Source of the DNA: Beijerinckia indica subsp. indica ATCC 9039 | GTDB lineage: Bacteria > Pseudomonadota > Alphaproteobacteria > Rhizobiales > Beijerinckiaceae | Length of the DNA stretch: 64,000 nucleotides | Assembly: GCF_000019845.1 (NCBI RefSeq) | Contig: NC_010581.1 | Coordinates: 2,857,501-2,921,500 of the forward strand | Direction: 5' to 3' | Part shown: positions 27,284-35,894 of the stretch, in pieces | Position numbering within the stretch: position 1 is the first letter of the stretch | How the letters are laid out: each line of letters opens with the position of its first letter | Made by a program: the position numbers and the translations under genes | Notes under the pieces: generated by a model | The model's database searches: none | What the model saw: only the letters and a program-made list of their open reading frames with translations | Told to the model about the DNA's origin: nothing

Positions 27284-28633
27284 ATGAGAAGGAACAAATA
27301 TTTAGCTCAAGCTGGTTCAGCCAATAAGCCAAGCAACGGTTCGGCACATTTGCTCGGACGCACTGCGGCCACGCTGATGACCGCAGGCATGATTATTGGC
27401 ACAGGTATTTTCGGCGCACTTGGCGCTACTGCTGAACATGCCGGCGGTGCGCTATTACTCGCAATGATTCCAGGCGGACTGGTCTGTTTGGCGACAGGCA
27501 TCAGCGGCGCGGAGCTCGGGGTCAATTTCCCTCGGCATGGAGGCGCATTCATCTGGGCGCGTGCGTTCCATCGCGACACATTGGCCTTCATCGCAGGCTG
27601 CAGCTACATCGGACAAGGCATTGTAGGCATAAGCGTCGTCTCTTTAGCCTTCGCCACATATTCGGAGCAGCTCTTTCCTCATCTACCTCTTCATCCCACG
27701 GCTGGGGCGATCGTGCTGGTCGTCATCATGACGAACTCTTTCGGTATTTCCTTTACCAGCAAAGTCATCATCGGATTAATGCTGGCCATCGTGACATTGC
27801 TCGCTATTTTCGTCTCTTTTTCAGCTCCGCATGTGAATGCCGTTTATCTGACGCCTGTTTTTGACAAGGGGCTTTTGGGCTTCATGACGGGGGCGGCGAT
27901 CTTCTTTTGGGCCTGGGACGGATTCATGCGCACTGCTATTATGGCCGGAGAAATGAAAGATCCTCGACGGACGATCCCTTTCTCGATCCTAGGCGGCATC
28001 GCCATTGCCGCTATTGTCTATTGCGCGGTCGGCACAACAACCATCGGCCTGCTCGGTGCCCAGGAAATGGCAAGCGACGACGTGCCGCTCTTCAAAGCAG
28101 CGGTGCGTGCCATCGGCCCCACAGGTGGCATGATCATCTTGGTCGCGGCGTGGATGGCATCGATAAGCGAGCTCGTGAGTGATCTACTCAGCGTTTCGCG
28201 TGTCGTATTCGCCATGGGCGAAGCGCGTGAATTGCCAAAATGGTTTGGCGAGATGCATCCGCATTATAACGTGCCGCGTCACGCGGTGCTCGCCATCGGT
28301 CTCTCTGTATTCATTGTGGTCTTGATCTTCGACTTACGAGAGGTCTTGCCGCTCGCCAGCTTTTATCTCCTTATATGGTTTGCCGTTACGCATTACGCCG
28401 CTCTGCAATTGACGAAGAAGCAGCGTTTAGCCTCGCCCTTCTTCTCATGGTTCGGCCTGGCCGGTTGCTTCGTCCTGCTCTTTTTCATACCGCCATTCGC
28501 ATTGATTATTGGTACAGCAACACTTGCGCTTGCCATAGGGGCTCGCTTGACCGTGCGCGTATCGCCAGCACGGCTTCGTCGTCTACGACGCGCTCTATGC
28601 CGGGGTAGCACAGCACAAAACGGAGACTCGTGA
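27284..28633 (+). CDS. APC family amino acid permease with altered C-terminus
   Basis: 449 residues from ATG 27284 (a TTG six codons earlier is possible). It has about 12 hydrophobic segments and the APC opening TLMTAGMIIGTGIFGALGAT. Substrate unknown. The last 17 or so residues (RLRRLRRALCRGSTAQNGDS) are arginine-rich and not transporter-like. They are an out-of-frame reading of a ChrB-domain gene fragment. The natural end of the permease has therefore been replaced at about 28569. The transmembrane core is complete, so activity may survive. Confidence 0.82.
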   Translation: MRRNKYLAQAGSANKPSNGSAHLLGRTAATLMTAGMIIGTGIFGALGATAEHAGGALLLAMIPGGLVCLATGISGAELGVNFPRHGGAFIWARAFHRDTLAFIAGCSYIGQGIVGISVVSLAFATYSEQLFPHLPLHPTAGAIVLVVIMTNSFGISFTSKVIIGLMLAIVTLLAIFVSFSAPHVNAVYLTPVFDKGLLGFMTGAAIFFWAWDGFMRTAIMAGEMKDPRRTIPFSILGGIAIAAIVYCAVGTTTIGLLGAQEMASDDVPLFKAAVRAIGPTGGMIILVAAWMASISELVSDLLSVSRVVFAMGEARELPKWFGEMHPHYNVPRHAVLAIGLSVFIVVLIFDLREVLPLASFYLLIWFAVTHYAALQLTKKQRLASPFFSWFGLAGCFVLLFFIPPFALIIGTATLALAIGARLTVRVSPARLRRLRRALCRGSTAQNGDS

Positions 28634-28667
28634 CCAGCCGCCAGCCAAGCAGCCCAATCCAGCATGA
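28569..28667 (+). pseudogene. ChrB-domain protein, C-terminal fragment
   Basis: Read in its own frame the segment gives HGFVVYDALYAGVAQHKTET and ends PPAKQPNPA with a TGA at 28665. The intact copy at 24327 ends RRGFIIYDALYAWAARRQAE, then WPPAMKTDAA. The DNA shares an identical 18-base stretch encoding YDALYA. Everything upstream of this tail is missing and has been replaced by the permease gene. Confidence 0.85.
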
Positions 28668-28672
28668 CCTAA

Positions 28673-28719
28673 ATCGAGATCACTGCGCTGTATGTAGCCC
28701 TTGTTCTGAGCAAGTCGCC
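28673..28719 (+). pseudogene. DUF1259 gene fragment with internal deletion
   Basis: ATCGAGATCACTGCGCT matches the IEITAL codons of the intact DUF1259 gene (25915-25931). It is joined directly to sequence like 26010-26044 of the same gene (AALVLSK). The joint lies at GCGCT, a pentamer present at both places in the intact gene, which fits deletion between short direct repeats. Confidence 0.7.
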
Positions 28720-28747
28720 TATGCGACTGACCTGAGGAGACGGCCTC

Positions 28748-29971
28748 GTGAAGCTCGAATCCATTATCCAGAAAGACCAATCTCTCCTCTATATGGAGAG
28801 ATATGTTGGCAAAGGCACGAAGACCTACAGCCCGTTTGCGACGAGGACGGAAGCCGCGCCTTGCTATCGGCCAGAAAGCGGCCAGCCCTCTTTCGATCTC
28901 TTCACTGTGGATACCCCCAGGGATCGTGTTTCCATTTTCAAGGCCGATCCTTCGCCAAATCTTGTAAACCATTACATACGGCCTGGAGGCGTTCTTTTCG
29001 CCATACATCCGGAGACTTGGACGACAGCAGGAGTCGACTACCTCGACGAAATCCATGCGCTCCCGCGCGCTGAGCCGGTTCGGGTAGCGCCCACCGCCTC
29101 GACCCGGACCGTGCTTACGCTGGAGCCTTCAGAGAAGGTTCCACCTCACTATATCAAGCTCCACTATCCTGTCCTCATCTCCCGCTTCAACCGCAGACTG
29201 ATGCGGAAAAACATTGAAAACAGCGTTGCCGTCACAAGGGATGTCGCAAAGCTTCACTTTGATAAATTTGCCTATCTGCCTGACGTGTTGGGTTTCACAT
29301 TCGGCAGTGACGAGAACTCCTGGGGCTTCCTGGTGAGGGAGACCACCCCTCGTCCGATCATCGAAGGACGATTCCTGATCCCCAGCTTTGCCCTCTATGG
29401 GGAAGATTACAAGAATCCTGACGATCTTCCGCTGCTGGTGCAAATGATCGAGCGGCTGGATGTCGAGCCGGTGTCGTTCGCCGTCAATGAAATCTTCGTT
29501 CCAATCATCGAATGCTGGTGCCTGGTTGCGCGTCGAGGCCTGCTGTTCGAATCGCATGCGCAAAATACACTTCTCGAGATCGACCAGGATTTCAGGCCGC
29601 GGCGGATCGTTCATCGCGACTTCGACGTCTGGATCGACATGGAGACGAGGCGCCGTGCTGATCTCGAAATGCCGTTTCTCGGAAAGGGTCTCAGCGCGGA
29701 TAAAGGTCATTCAATCGAGCAATATTACAGCCTCATCTACGACCGTTTCATCGGCCATGGATTTTTCGATTATCTACTCGATCTTTTGAAGCGCTTTTAC
29801 AGTGTGGACGAAGAGTCTGTCCGGAGCCAGGTCCGCAAAGCCTTTCACCAATCCTTTCCCGAGGCAGATCGTTTCTTCCCTACGGACACAATGTTTTACT
29901 TCTCAAAAGAGCCGCCACCTGGCCGCGAATTCATGCTCGAAGACATGCAGCGTGTCCCCGAATGGCGATAG
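28748..29971 (+). CDS. IucA/IucC-like (NIS siderophore synthetase family) protein, short
   Basis: 407 residues from GTG 28748 (a GAGGAGA site is upstream). The best signal is RRGLLFESHAQNTLLEIDQD followed by RIVHRDFDVWID. This matches the conserved nucleotide/acid-binding segment of IucA/IucC synthetases (HxQNTLL...RDF). YIKLHYPVLISRFNRRLMR and FTFGSDENSWGFLVRE fit neighbouring conserved parts. Typical NIS synthetases have about 580 residues. Here the N-terminal domain is much shortened, so the protein may be a divergent subfamily with another substrate. No other siderophore gene is beside it; a NicO exporter gene is on the opposite strand. Confidence 0.6.
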   Translation: MKLESIIQKDQSLLYMERYVGKGTKTYSPFATRTEAAPCYRPESGQPSFDLFTVDTPRDRVSIFKADPSPNLVNHYIRPGGVLFAIHPETWTTAGVDYLDEIHALPRAEPVRVAPTASTRTVLTLEPSEKVPPHYIKLHYPVLISRFNRRLMRKNIENSVAVTRDVAKLHFDKFAYLPDVLGFTFGSDENSWGFLVRETTPRPIIEGRFLIPSFALYGEDYKNPDDLPLLVQMIERLDVEPVSFAVNEIFVPIIECWCLVARRGLLFESHAQNTLLEIDQDFRPRRIVHRDFDVWIDMETRRRADLEMPFLGKGLSADKGHSIEQYYSLIYDRFIGHGFFDYLLDLLKRFYSVDEESVRSQVRKAFHQSFPEADRFFPTDTMFYFSKEPPPGREFMLEDMQRVPEWR

Positions 29972-30134
29972 CTGCGTGCGCTATCCCTTGATCGCGCCTG
30001 CCGCCATCCCCTTACAAGTACGACAATAAGTCTTTTGTGAAGATTGCCGATCAAAGAGCGTTGGATCAGGATTACCTGGGCACGCTCGACGATACGGTTT
30101 ATTTCACTGCCTCCTAGTAGAGGCTTGAGGCACG

Positions 30135-30860
30135 CTACCGTGAGAGCAACGGCCAAATGCCGAGCAAGATCACGGCAAAAGCGGCCGCGATCTCGAGACC
30201 ATGACCCACGCGGCCGCACCAGGCTTCGGTGCGGGCCATCACCGGCAGAAGCTTAGTGCGGAGCAACACCGCGAGCAGGGGGCAGGCCACAACGGTCACG
30301 ACCATGCCGGCTGAGAAGGCACCAGACAGGATGAGCCCCGAGGCAATGATGCCATTCGCCGCGGCATAGGTCATGATGAAGGTGGTGAGCGGACACGGCA
30401 CGAGACCAGTTGCAATGGCGAGCGCCGAGGCGGAGCGAGCGTGCTTATGGGAATGAGGCCGGAAGGCTCGCCATAGCATCCATAGGCCGACGAGCAGGAT
30501 GAGGATCTGGCTCGCATGCTCCAGTGCCGGAGAACGGCCGGCTCCAGCGATAGTCCGCTGCAAGATGACGAAGCCCGAGAGAACCAGGGCGATGGCGGAA
30601 CCTACATGGGTGAGGATCAAGAGGGTGCTGGAGCCGAGGGCGCCGAGCAGGTGACCGTCACCCGCATAGTAGGAAGTGAGAACTGACTTGCCATGGCCAG
30701 GCAGCAAGGCATGCAGCATGCCAAAGCCGAACGCAGCGCCGATCAAGGACGGCAGGCCCGCGATGCCCGCCGTGTGGAGTGTCTTGAGCGCCTCGATGGA
30801 GCCGCTGTAGAGCCCTTGTTGAAGCTCGAAGATCGTTCCCATCATGACGAGACCTGCCAT
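30135..30860 (-). CDS. NicO-family (RcnA/NreB-like) nickel/cobalt transporter
   Basis: 241 residues with about six hydrophobic helices. The diagnostic motif HALLPGHGKSVLTSYYAGDG (about residue 50) is the histidine motif of the NicO family. GLVPCPLTTFIMTYAAANGI (about 152-172) is the second conserved segment. A short histidine-containing loop HSHKHARS lies between. Family members export or import Ni2+/Co2+. The location beside chromate genes supports a metal-resistance role. Several starts are possible within 20 codons. Confidence 0.82.
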   Translation of the reverse strand: MAGLVMMGTIFELQQGLYSGSIEALKTLHTAGIAGLPSLIGAAFGFGMLHALLPGHGKSVLTSYYAGDGHLLGALGSSTLLILTHVGSAIALVLSGFVILQRTIAGAGRSPALEHASQILILLVGLWMLWRAFRPHSHKHARSASALAIATGLVPCPLTTFIMTYAAANGIIASGLILSGAFSAGMVVTVVACPLLAVLLRTKLLPVMARTEAWCGRVGHGLEIAAAFAVILLGIWPLLSR

Positions 30861-31213
30861 ACCGGGGTGATCGGTGCAAGGCGAAGCATCACACCTCCTT
30901 CAAGGTTATGCCCCAACTCATTCCATAACCACAGTAAGCCATGCTTCGAAACCGCCAATCCGTTTTTCATGTCGATTGGGTTGTCGAGGCTGAAGGTTGA
31001 TATTATTATGCGGAGTCCAAACTAGGAAAACACGCCCGGTTATTGATATTATCGAAGAGGTTATGCCTTTATTATGATGAAATCAGTGCATGGCTTCGCA
31101 TAATTGCTAACCCCACATAATGCTCATTATATCGGTACAGGGGTTTCTGAGGGGCACGGGAATCAGGCATCAAGCGTAGGCATGGAGGCGATAGCGTAGA
31201 TTCGTGTGGTGTG

Positions 31214-31251
31214 GGGAAAGATGGTAGCGGACCTCCGCTACCATCTTTCCC
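31214..31251. repeat. Perfect 17-bp inverted repeat
   Basis: Left arm GGGAAAGATGGTAGCGG (31214-31230), loop ACCT, right arm its exact reverse complement (31235-31251). As RNA it would form a long uninterrupted hairpin on either strand. There is no T-run after either side, and no gene ends nearby on the plus strand. It sits 16 bases before the IS-end-like repeats. Confidence 0.6.
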
Positions 31252-31266
31252 ATGTCCAGCCCGGGC

Positions 31267-31302
31267 ACATGGGTAACGGAATGTCCCTAAGACATGGGTG
31301 AC
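31267..31302. repeat. Repeated ACATGGGTRAC, IS-end-like
   Basis: ACATGGGTAAC (31267-31277) and ACATGGGTGAC (31292-31302) flank GGAATGTCCCTAAG. The arrangement with ATGTCC on either side resembles the terminal repeats of IS481/IS3-like elements. No transposase reading frame is found within a kilobase. Confidence 0.4.
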
Positions 31303-31477
31303 AACCTCGGGCCGCTCAAGTGCCTCCCAAGGGGGCTCACTTCAACCGGCAGCACCCCATATTTTTACTATCTTTCCACTTAACGGAGAGGAAAAGCTGT
31401 GTGCCATAGGCTTTCTGACTAAAGCATAGCTCAGCCGATACCTCCGGCTCAATGAATGATCATGGCTATCTAGTAGA

Positions 31478-31503
31478 GCGACGCGATACCCCTATCGCGT
31501 CGC
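31478..31503 (-). terminator. Probable terminator of the CoA-transferase operon
   Basis: GCGACGCGATA-CCCC-TATCGCGTCGC is a perfect 11-bp GC-rich hairpin, 49 bases beyond the MaoC stop codon on the minus strand. A T-run is lacking. Confidence 0.5.
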
Positions 31504-31552
31504 CATAGGGTTGTGGCCCGTCCGTCCTCTAGTAAAGGCGACCCATAGCTGG

Positions 31553-32080
31553 TCAATAGTTGGCGGCTTCCTCGGGCGAATGGCCACGGCGGTAGACGAG
31601 CATGGTACGCTCGAAGCTCATGACCTCCTTGCCATCCTGGTTGATGCCGCTGGTCGCAACCGTGACGATGCCTTGCGTCGGGCGGCTCTTGCTCTCGCGC
31701 TTATGAAGAACAGTGCTCTCGGCGTAGAGCGTGTCGCCGGCGAAGACCGGGTTCGTGGCCTTGACCTTGTCCCAGCCGAGATTGGCGACGACCTTAGCCG
31801 AGACAGTGCGAACGCTCATGCCGGTCAGCAGGGCCAGAGTGAAGGTCGAGTCGACGAGCAACTTCTTCCACTCGGTCTTCTCGGCATAGGCCTGGTCGAA
31901 ATGGACCTGCTGAGAATTGAGTGTCAGCAGGGTGAAATAGACATTGTCGACGTCCAGCACGGTGCGGCCTGGCCGGTGCTCGAACACATCCCCGGGATTA
32001 AAATCCTCCCAGTACAGGCCCGAAGTCTCACGATAGCGGCGCTCGCCGACAAGCTTATAGGCAGGCAATATGCTGTCCAT
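31553..32080 (-). CDS. MaoC-family acyl-CoA hydratase
   Basis: 175 residues, hot-dog fold of the MaoC type. The segment TLNSQQVHFDQAYAEKTEW carries the hydratase His/Asp pair. It is followed by LLVDSTFTLALLTGMSV and GDTLYAESTVLHKRESKSRP. Close in pattern to hydratases acting on mesaconyl- or itaconyl-CoA. It ends the operon CoA-transferase / transporter / lyase / hydratase. The AGGAGA site fixes the start. In the proposed pathway it would hydrate itaconyl-CoA to citramalyl-CoA (inference). Confidence 0.85.
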   Translation of the reverse strand: MDSILPAYKLVGERRYRETSGLYWEDFNPGDVFEHRPGRTVLDVDNVYFTLLTLNSQQVHFDQAYAEKTEWKKLLVDSTFTLALLTGMSVRTVSAKVVANLGWDKVKATNPVFAGDTLYAESTVLHKRESKSRPTQGIVTVATSGINQDGKEVMSFERTMLVYRRGHSPEEAANY

Positions 32081-32133
32081 TCAAACATCTCCTTGAGGTC
32101 ACGATCGTGGGGCGGGCTGCCGGCCCGCTTCGG

Positions 32134-32958
32134 TCAGCCGCCCGCGGCGGCCAGTACGCGTCTCGCCTTTCGGGCGATGGCTTCGTCGATCATCTTGCCA
32201 TTGATGACGCCAACGCCCTTCTCATTTTCAACAAGAATGGCGCGAGCAAGCTGAACCTCTTCGGCGGTGGGCGTCAGTGCCGTGTTGATAGCTTTAACCT
32301 GTCCAGGATGGATCGCAGCCTTCGCGACGAACCCCATTCCTACAGCTCGACGTACTTCTTGGATAAGGCCAGCCTCATCACGAACGTCGAACCACGGGCT
32401 GTCGATGGCGGCGATACGCGCATTGGCGCAGGCCACGACGAAACGTCCCCGAATATAGGAAAGATTATCCCAGCTGACGCCTGCGCCGAGGTCGGCAGCC
32501 ATATCGGCTGCACCGAGCATCAGCCCATGAAGCCGAGGAGACGCCGCTGCGATTTTGTCTACGGCAGTGAGCCCCCGGGCGCTCTCAATGAGACCGACAA
32601 GCTGTGATCTGATCCCCACTCGCGAGAGAAGACGATCCAAGATGAGGATGTGATCGGCGCTTTCGGTCTTCGGAAGGATAAGGAAATCCGCATCAACGGC
32701 GTCCTCAATGACGGCATGGAGGTCCGCGAGACCATGAACCGTATCGAGGCCATTGATCCGAATAGCACGTGCAATCGACTCCGACGGCTTATGAGCGAAA
32801 TAGCTCAGAACTGAAGCTCGGGCCTCAGCCTTCTGGCCTTGAGCGACTGCGTCCTCGAGATCGATGATCAGAACGTCAGCACCAGCCTCAGCGGCCTTTG
32901 CGAAGCGATCGGGGCGAGTGCCTGGCGTGAACAGCCAGGACCGTGTCGGCTTCACCAT
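32134..32958 (-). CDS. CoA ester lyase (CitE / citramalyl-CoA lyase-like)
   Basis: 274 residues of the HpcH/HpaI-CitE fold. It begins RSWLFTPGTRPDRFAKAAEA and has the acidic metal/CoA residues in VLIIDLEDAVA, VGLIESARGL and MLGAADMAADLG. C-terminal KAAIHPGQVKAIN is the usual CitE motif. The presence of CaiB and MaoC partners points to cleavage of a beta-hydroxyacyl-CoA such as citramalyl-CoA into acetyl-CoA and pyruvate, rather than citrate lyase (no citD/F genes). Start after AAAGGAG. Confidence 0.88.
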   Translation of the reverse strand: MVKPTRSWLFTPGTRPDRFAKAAEAGADVLIIDLEDAVAQGQKAEARASVLSYFAHKPSESIARAIRINGLDTVHGLADLHAVIEDAVDADFLILPKTESADHILILDRLLSRVGIRSQLVGLIESARGLTAVDKIAAASPRLHGLMLGAADMAADLGAGVSWDNLSYIRGRFVVACANARIAAIDSPWFDVRDEAGLIQEVRRAVGMGFVAKAAIHPGQVKAINTALTPTAEEVQLARAILVENEKGVGVINGKMIDEAIARKARRVLAAAGG

Positions 32959-33230
32959 GTTGCGGCTCCTTTCCGGTTACGGCGATGGTCGCGCGCCATT
33001 ATGATATGGTCGTTGGAATGGCCAAACGCCCCCCTCCTCCCCATGACCATGACTGCAAGCGATGCGTGCCGGTCTTTCACTCCCCACGGGGTGTGTTCGT
33101 GCGTTAGATTCAGTGGAGAGCAAGGCGCACTACTTTGTGAGAGCGCCCTTTTGACTCATCGATTGGTAAGGTGGCATCAGCGTGCAGCGTCACGACATCT
33201 CTTCCGGGATGAATGACCAACATACCACAC

Positions 33231-34550
33231 TCAAACTTCCTGAGGCTGCAGCTGCTGGTCTCGCGCCGGCTCCGGAAGCGGCTCTCGTCCGAGGAAGAAA
33301 GCGCCACACGCACTGACCAGCCCAAGCAGAGCGAGAAAGGCGCCCACGGCGTAGCCTGTCCCAAAAGTGTTGAAGAGCCAAAGCGAAACGAGGGGAGCCG
33401 GTCCTCCCGCAATAATGGACGCACTCTGATAGCCGAGCGACGCACCGGTGTACCGGATATGAGCGGGGAAGCTTTCTGTGATGTATGCGGCCTGTGGGCC
33501 GTACATCATGTCATGTGCGGCCATCAGCCCAAGGATGGCGACGATCACAAGGATCGGCTGGCGCGTGTCCAGAAGCCAGAAGTACGGTAACGCGAACAGC
33601 GTCATTACAATCGCGCCGGTGAGATAGATCCGACGACGACCGATCCGATCCCCGAGATGGCCAAAGTAAGGCACCATGAAACAGGACGCCACGGCGCCGA
33701 GGAGCACAGCATTGAGCATGAACTCCCGGCCAAGGCCGAGCTGCGCGGAGCCGTATAGAACGACAAAGGTCGACAGCATGTAGAAACTCGCCTGCTCGCC
33801 CGGTCGAATGAGGGCGGCAAGCAAGATCGAACGCCATTGCGTTTTGATTGCTTCGATCAATGGTGGCATCGAAGCACGCACCTCGCGCTGCGCCTTCACA
33901 AAATCTGGTGTCTCAGGGACTCCGAGGCGGACAACCAGTCCAAACACCAGCAGAGCACCGCTTGCGAGGAATGGGATACGCCAAGCACCGTCTTCAAGAT
34001 TGCCTCCTGACCAGTAGCTGCAGGCACTCCAGGCGAGCACAGAGACAACGAGGCCGAGAGGGACACCGATGTGAGGCAGGCTTGCCATAAATCCACGGCG
34101 ATCGCCCTGATGGGACTCCATCGAGAGAAGCACCGCGCCGCCCCATTCGCCACCAACACCAATGCCTTGAAAGAAGCGCAGGACCACGAGACCCCAGCCC
34201 GCCCAGGCACCGATCGATGTGCGATCTGGTAAGATCCCTACGAGGACGGTCGCGACACCCATAAGCGTCAAAGTTGCCACCAGCGTCGCTTTACGGCCGA
34301 CGCGATCTCCGATGTGACCGAAGAGAGCGGCCCCGATCGGTCGAGACAGGAACCCGACGAAAATCGTGCTGAAGGACTCCATCAGGCCTTCCGATGCACC
34401 AGCGCCGAAATAGAGCTTCGGAAAAATGAGTGCAGCCGCTGTGCCGTAGATGAAGAAGTCATACCACTCGATCGTCGTGCCGATCACGCTTGCGATCGCA
34501 GCACGACGTTCGATACGCTTGCTGGCTGTTTCACTCACATCGGTAACCAT
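33231..34550 (-). CDS. MFS transporter, metabolite:H+ symporter (MHS) family
   Basis: 439 residues from ATG 34550, chosen because GGAGGAA lies eight bases upstream. It has 12 predicted helices, the MHS opening RAAIASVIGTTIEWYDFFIY and the loop 2-3 motif GHIGDRVGRKATL. MHS carriers take up dicarboxylates and similar acids with protons. It lies between the CoA-transferase and lyase genes, so it probably imports the acid they degrade. A 270-base gap without a gene separates it from the lyase. Confidence 0.88.
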   Translation of the reverse strand: MVTDVSETASKRIERRAAIASVIGTTIEWYDFFIYGTAAALIFPKLYFGAGASEGLMESFSTIFVGFLSRPIGAALFGHIGDRVGRKATLVATLTLMGVATVLVGILPDRTSIGAWAGWGLVVLRFFQGIGVGGEWGGAVLLSMESHQGDRRGFMASLPHIGVPLGLVVSVLAWSACSYWSGGNLEDGAWRIPFLASGALLVFGLVVRLGVPETPDFVKAQREVRASMPPLIEAIKTQWRSILLAALIRPGEQASFYMLSTFVVLYGSAQLGLGREFMLNAVLLGAVASCFMVPYFGHLGDRIGRRRIYLTGAIVMTLFALPYFWLLDTRQPILVIVAILGLMAAHDMMYGPQAAYITESFPAHIRYTGASLGYQSASIIAGGPAPLVSLWLFNTFGTGYAVGAFLALLGLVSACGAFFLGREPLPEPARDQQLQPQEV

Positions 34551-34600
34551 AGGCAATTCCTCCATGTCTGGCTTGTTCTGTTTTGCGGCCGGGAATCTGA

Positions 34601-35785
34601 TCAGGCGTAGAGCCGTGTTTTGCCGGATGCGCTTAGGCCGAGCTCTTCCAAAATCGCATCTGTGTGCTCGCCGAGCGCGGGCACCGGATCCATACGGGGA
34701 TCGAAGGCGTCGGAGCCGGTAGGAGGCAACAAAGCAGGGATAGGCCCGACTTCGCTGCCGACATCTTGCCAGCGTTGGCGCACCTTCAGCTGTGGATGGG
34801 TCCAGACCGAAGTCATTTCGTTGACGCTCGCATTTGCGATGTCAGCCTGTTCCAGGCGGCGCATGACCTCCTCGCGGGACATCGACGCGAAGGTGCTGAC
34901 GATGATGCTGCAAAGAGCGTCCCGATTGGCCGAGCGGTCGCCGTTAGAGGCAAAGCGCGGGTCGGTAACGAGGTCCGGTTGCTCAAGCACCTTAGCGACG
35001 AAGGCCGCCCACTCGCGCTCGTTCTGCAGGCCGAACAGGACGGTACCGCCATCGCCGGTCGGGAAAGGTCCGTAGGGATAGATGGTCGCGTGCGATGCCC
35101 CGGTGCGTGGCGGAGGCTCCGCGCCATCAAAGGTATAATAGAGCGGATAGCCCATCCATTCGCCGAGCGCCTCGAGCATCGATACCTCGATGTGACCACC
35201 TTGGCCCGTGCGGTCGCGCAGGTGCAGCGATGCGAGAATGGAGGTGAAGGCGTACATGCCGGTCGCAATGTCCGCGATCGAGATGCCGACCTTGGCCATC
35301 GTGTCAGAAGTGCCGGTGATGGACAGGAGGCCCGCTTCGGCCTGAATAAGCAGGTCGTAAGCTTTGCGTATGCTGTATGGTCCTCCCGGACCAAAGCCAG
35401 AGATGTCGCAGAGGATCAGGCGAGGGTTTGCGGCCCGTAGCTTGTCAGGATCCAGGCCGAGCCGCAGAGCTGCGCCAGGTGCGAGATTTTGAACCAGGAC
35501 GTCAGCTCGCTCAACGAGAGCGTGCAGAACCTCGAGCCCCTGTGGCGTCTTCAAATCGACCGCCACGCTTTCTTTAGAGCGGTTGCACCAAGCGAAGTGC
35601 GAAGCGAGTTTGCCACGAACGCGCTTGTCGTAGCCACGCGCGAAGTCGCCGCCATCAGGACGTTCCACCTTGATGACGCGCGCGCCCAGATCGGCAAGCT
35701 GGCGGGTTGCGAAAGGAGCTGCGATCGCATGCTCCAAAGTGACGACGGTGATGCCGTCGAGTGGTCTGGGACGGACTGTCGCCAT
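34601..35785 (-). CDS. CaiB/BaiF family CoA-transferase
   Basis: 394 residues, standard for class III CoA-transferases. It begins PRPLDGITVVTLEHAIAAPF; the catalytic aspartate lies in RKAYDLLIQAEAGLL (about 167), and GFGPGGPYSIR is the preceding CoA loop. It loads a carboxylic acid with CoA from a donor such as succinyl-CoA. With the lyase and hydratase of this operon it fits the three-step itaconate route (transferase-hydratase-lyase, as ict-ich-ccl in Pseudomonas) or a mesaconate variant. First gene of the operon, divergent from a LysR regulator. Confidence 0.9.
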   Translation of the reverse strand: MATVRPRPLDGITVVTLEHAIAAPFATRQLADLGARVIKVERPDGGDFARGYDKRVRGKLASHFAWCNRSKESVAVDLKTPQGLEVLHALVERADVLVQNLAPGAALRLGLDPDKLRAANPRLILCDISGFGPGGPYSIRKAYDLLIQAEAGLLSITGTSDTMAKVGISIADIATGMYAFTSILASLHLRDRTGQGGHIEVSMLEALGEWMGYPLYYTFDGAEPPPRTGASHATIYPYGPFPTGDGGTVLFGLQNEREWAAFVAKVLEQPDLVTDPRFASNGDRSANRDALCSIIVSTFASMSREEVMRRLEQADIANASVNEMTSVWTHPQLKVRQRWQDVGSEVGPIPALLPPTGSDAFDPRMDPVPALGEHTDAILEELGLSASGKTRLYA

Positions 35786-35894
35786 CGCACCCTCTCCTGT
35801 GTTGACTACGGTATTAGCGTAGGATAGGGCGCTTCAAACTGTTGGAAAGTCGCTTCTCTTTGAGATATCCTTCGTCGTTGACGAAGGAGGCTCG

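Larger units (their letters stand above)
30861..31552. other. Long intergenic region with transposon-end-like repeats
   Basis: About 690 bases without a supported gene. It holds the promoter of the leftward NicO gene, a perfect 17-bp hairpin (31214-31251), two copies of ACATGGGTRAC (31267 and 31292) that look like an insertion-sequence end, and the probable terminator of the CoA-transferase operon (31478-31503). No transposase is present, so any element is gone except its end. Confidence 0.5.

Noticed and set aside
25804..27297. 497-codon open frame on the minus strand
   Set aside because: It lies wholly antisense to the DUF1259 and superoxide dismutase genes, both supported by clear motifs. 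Its product has no domain pattern. Long antisense frames are expected in GC-rich codon usage.
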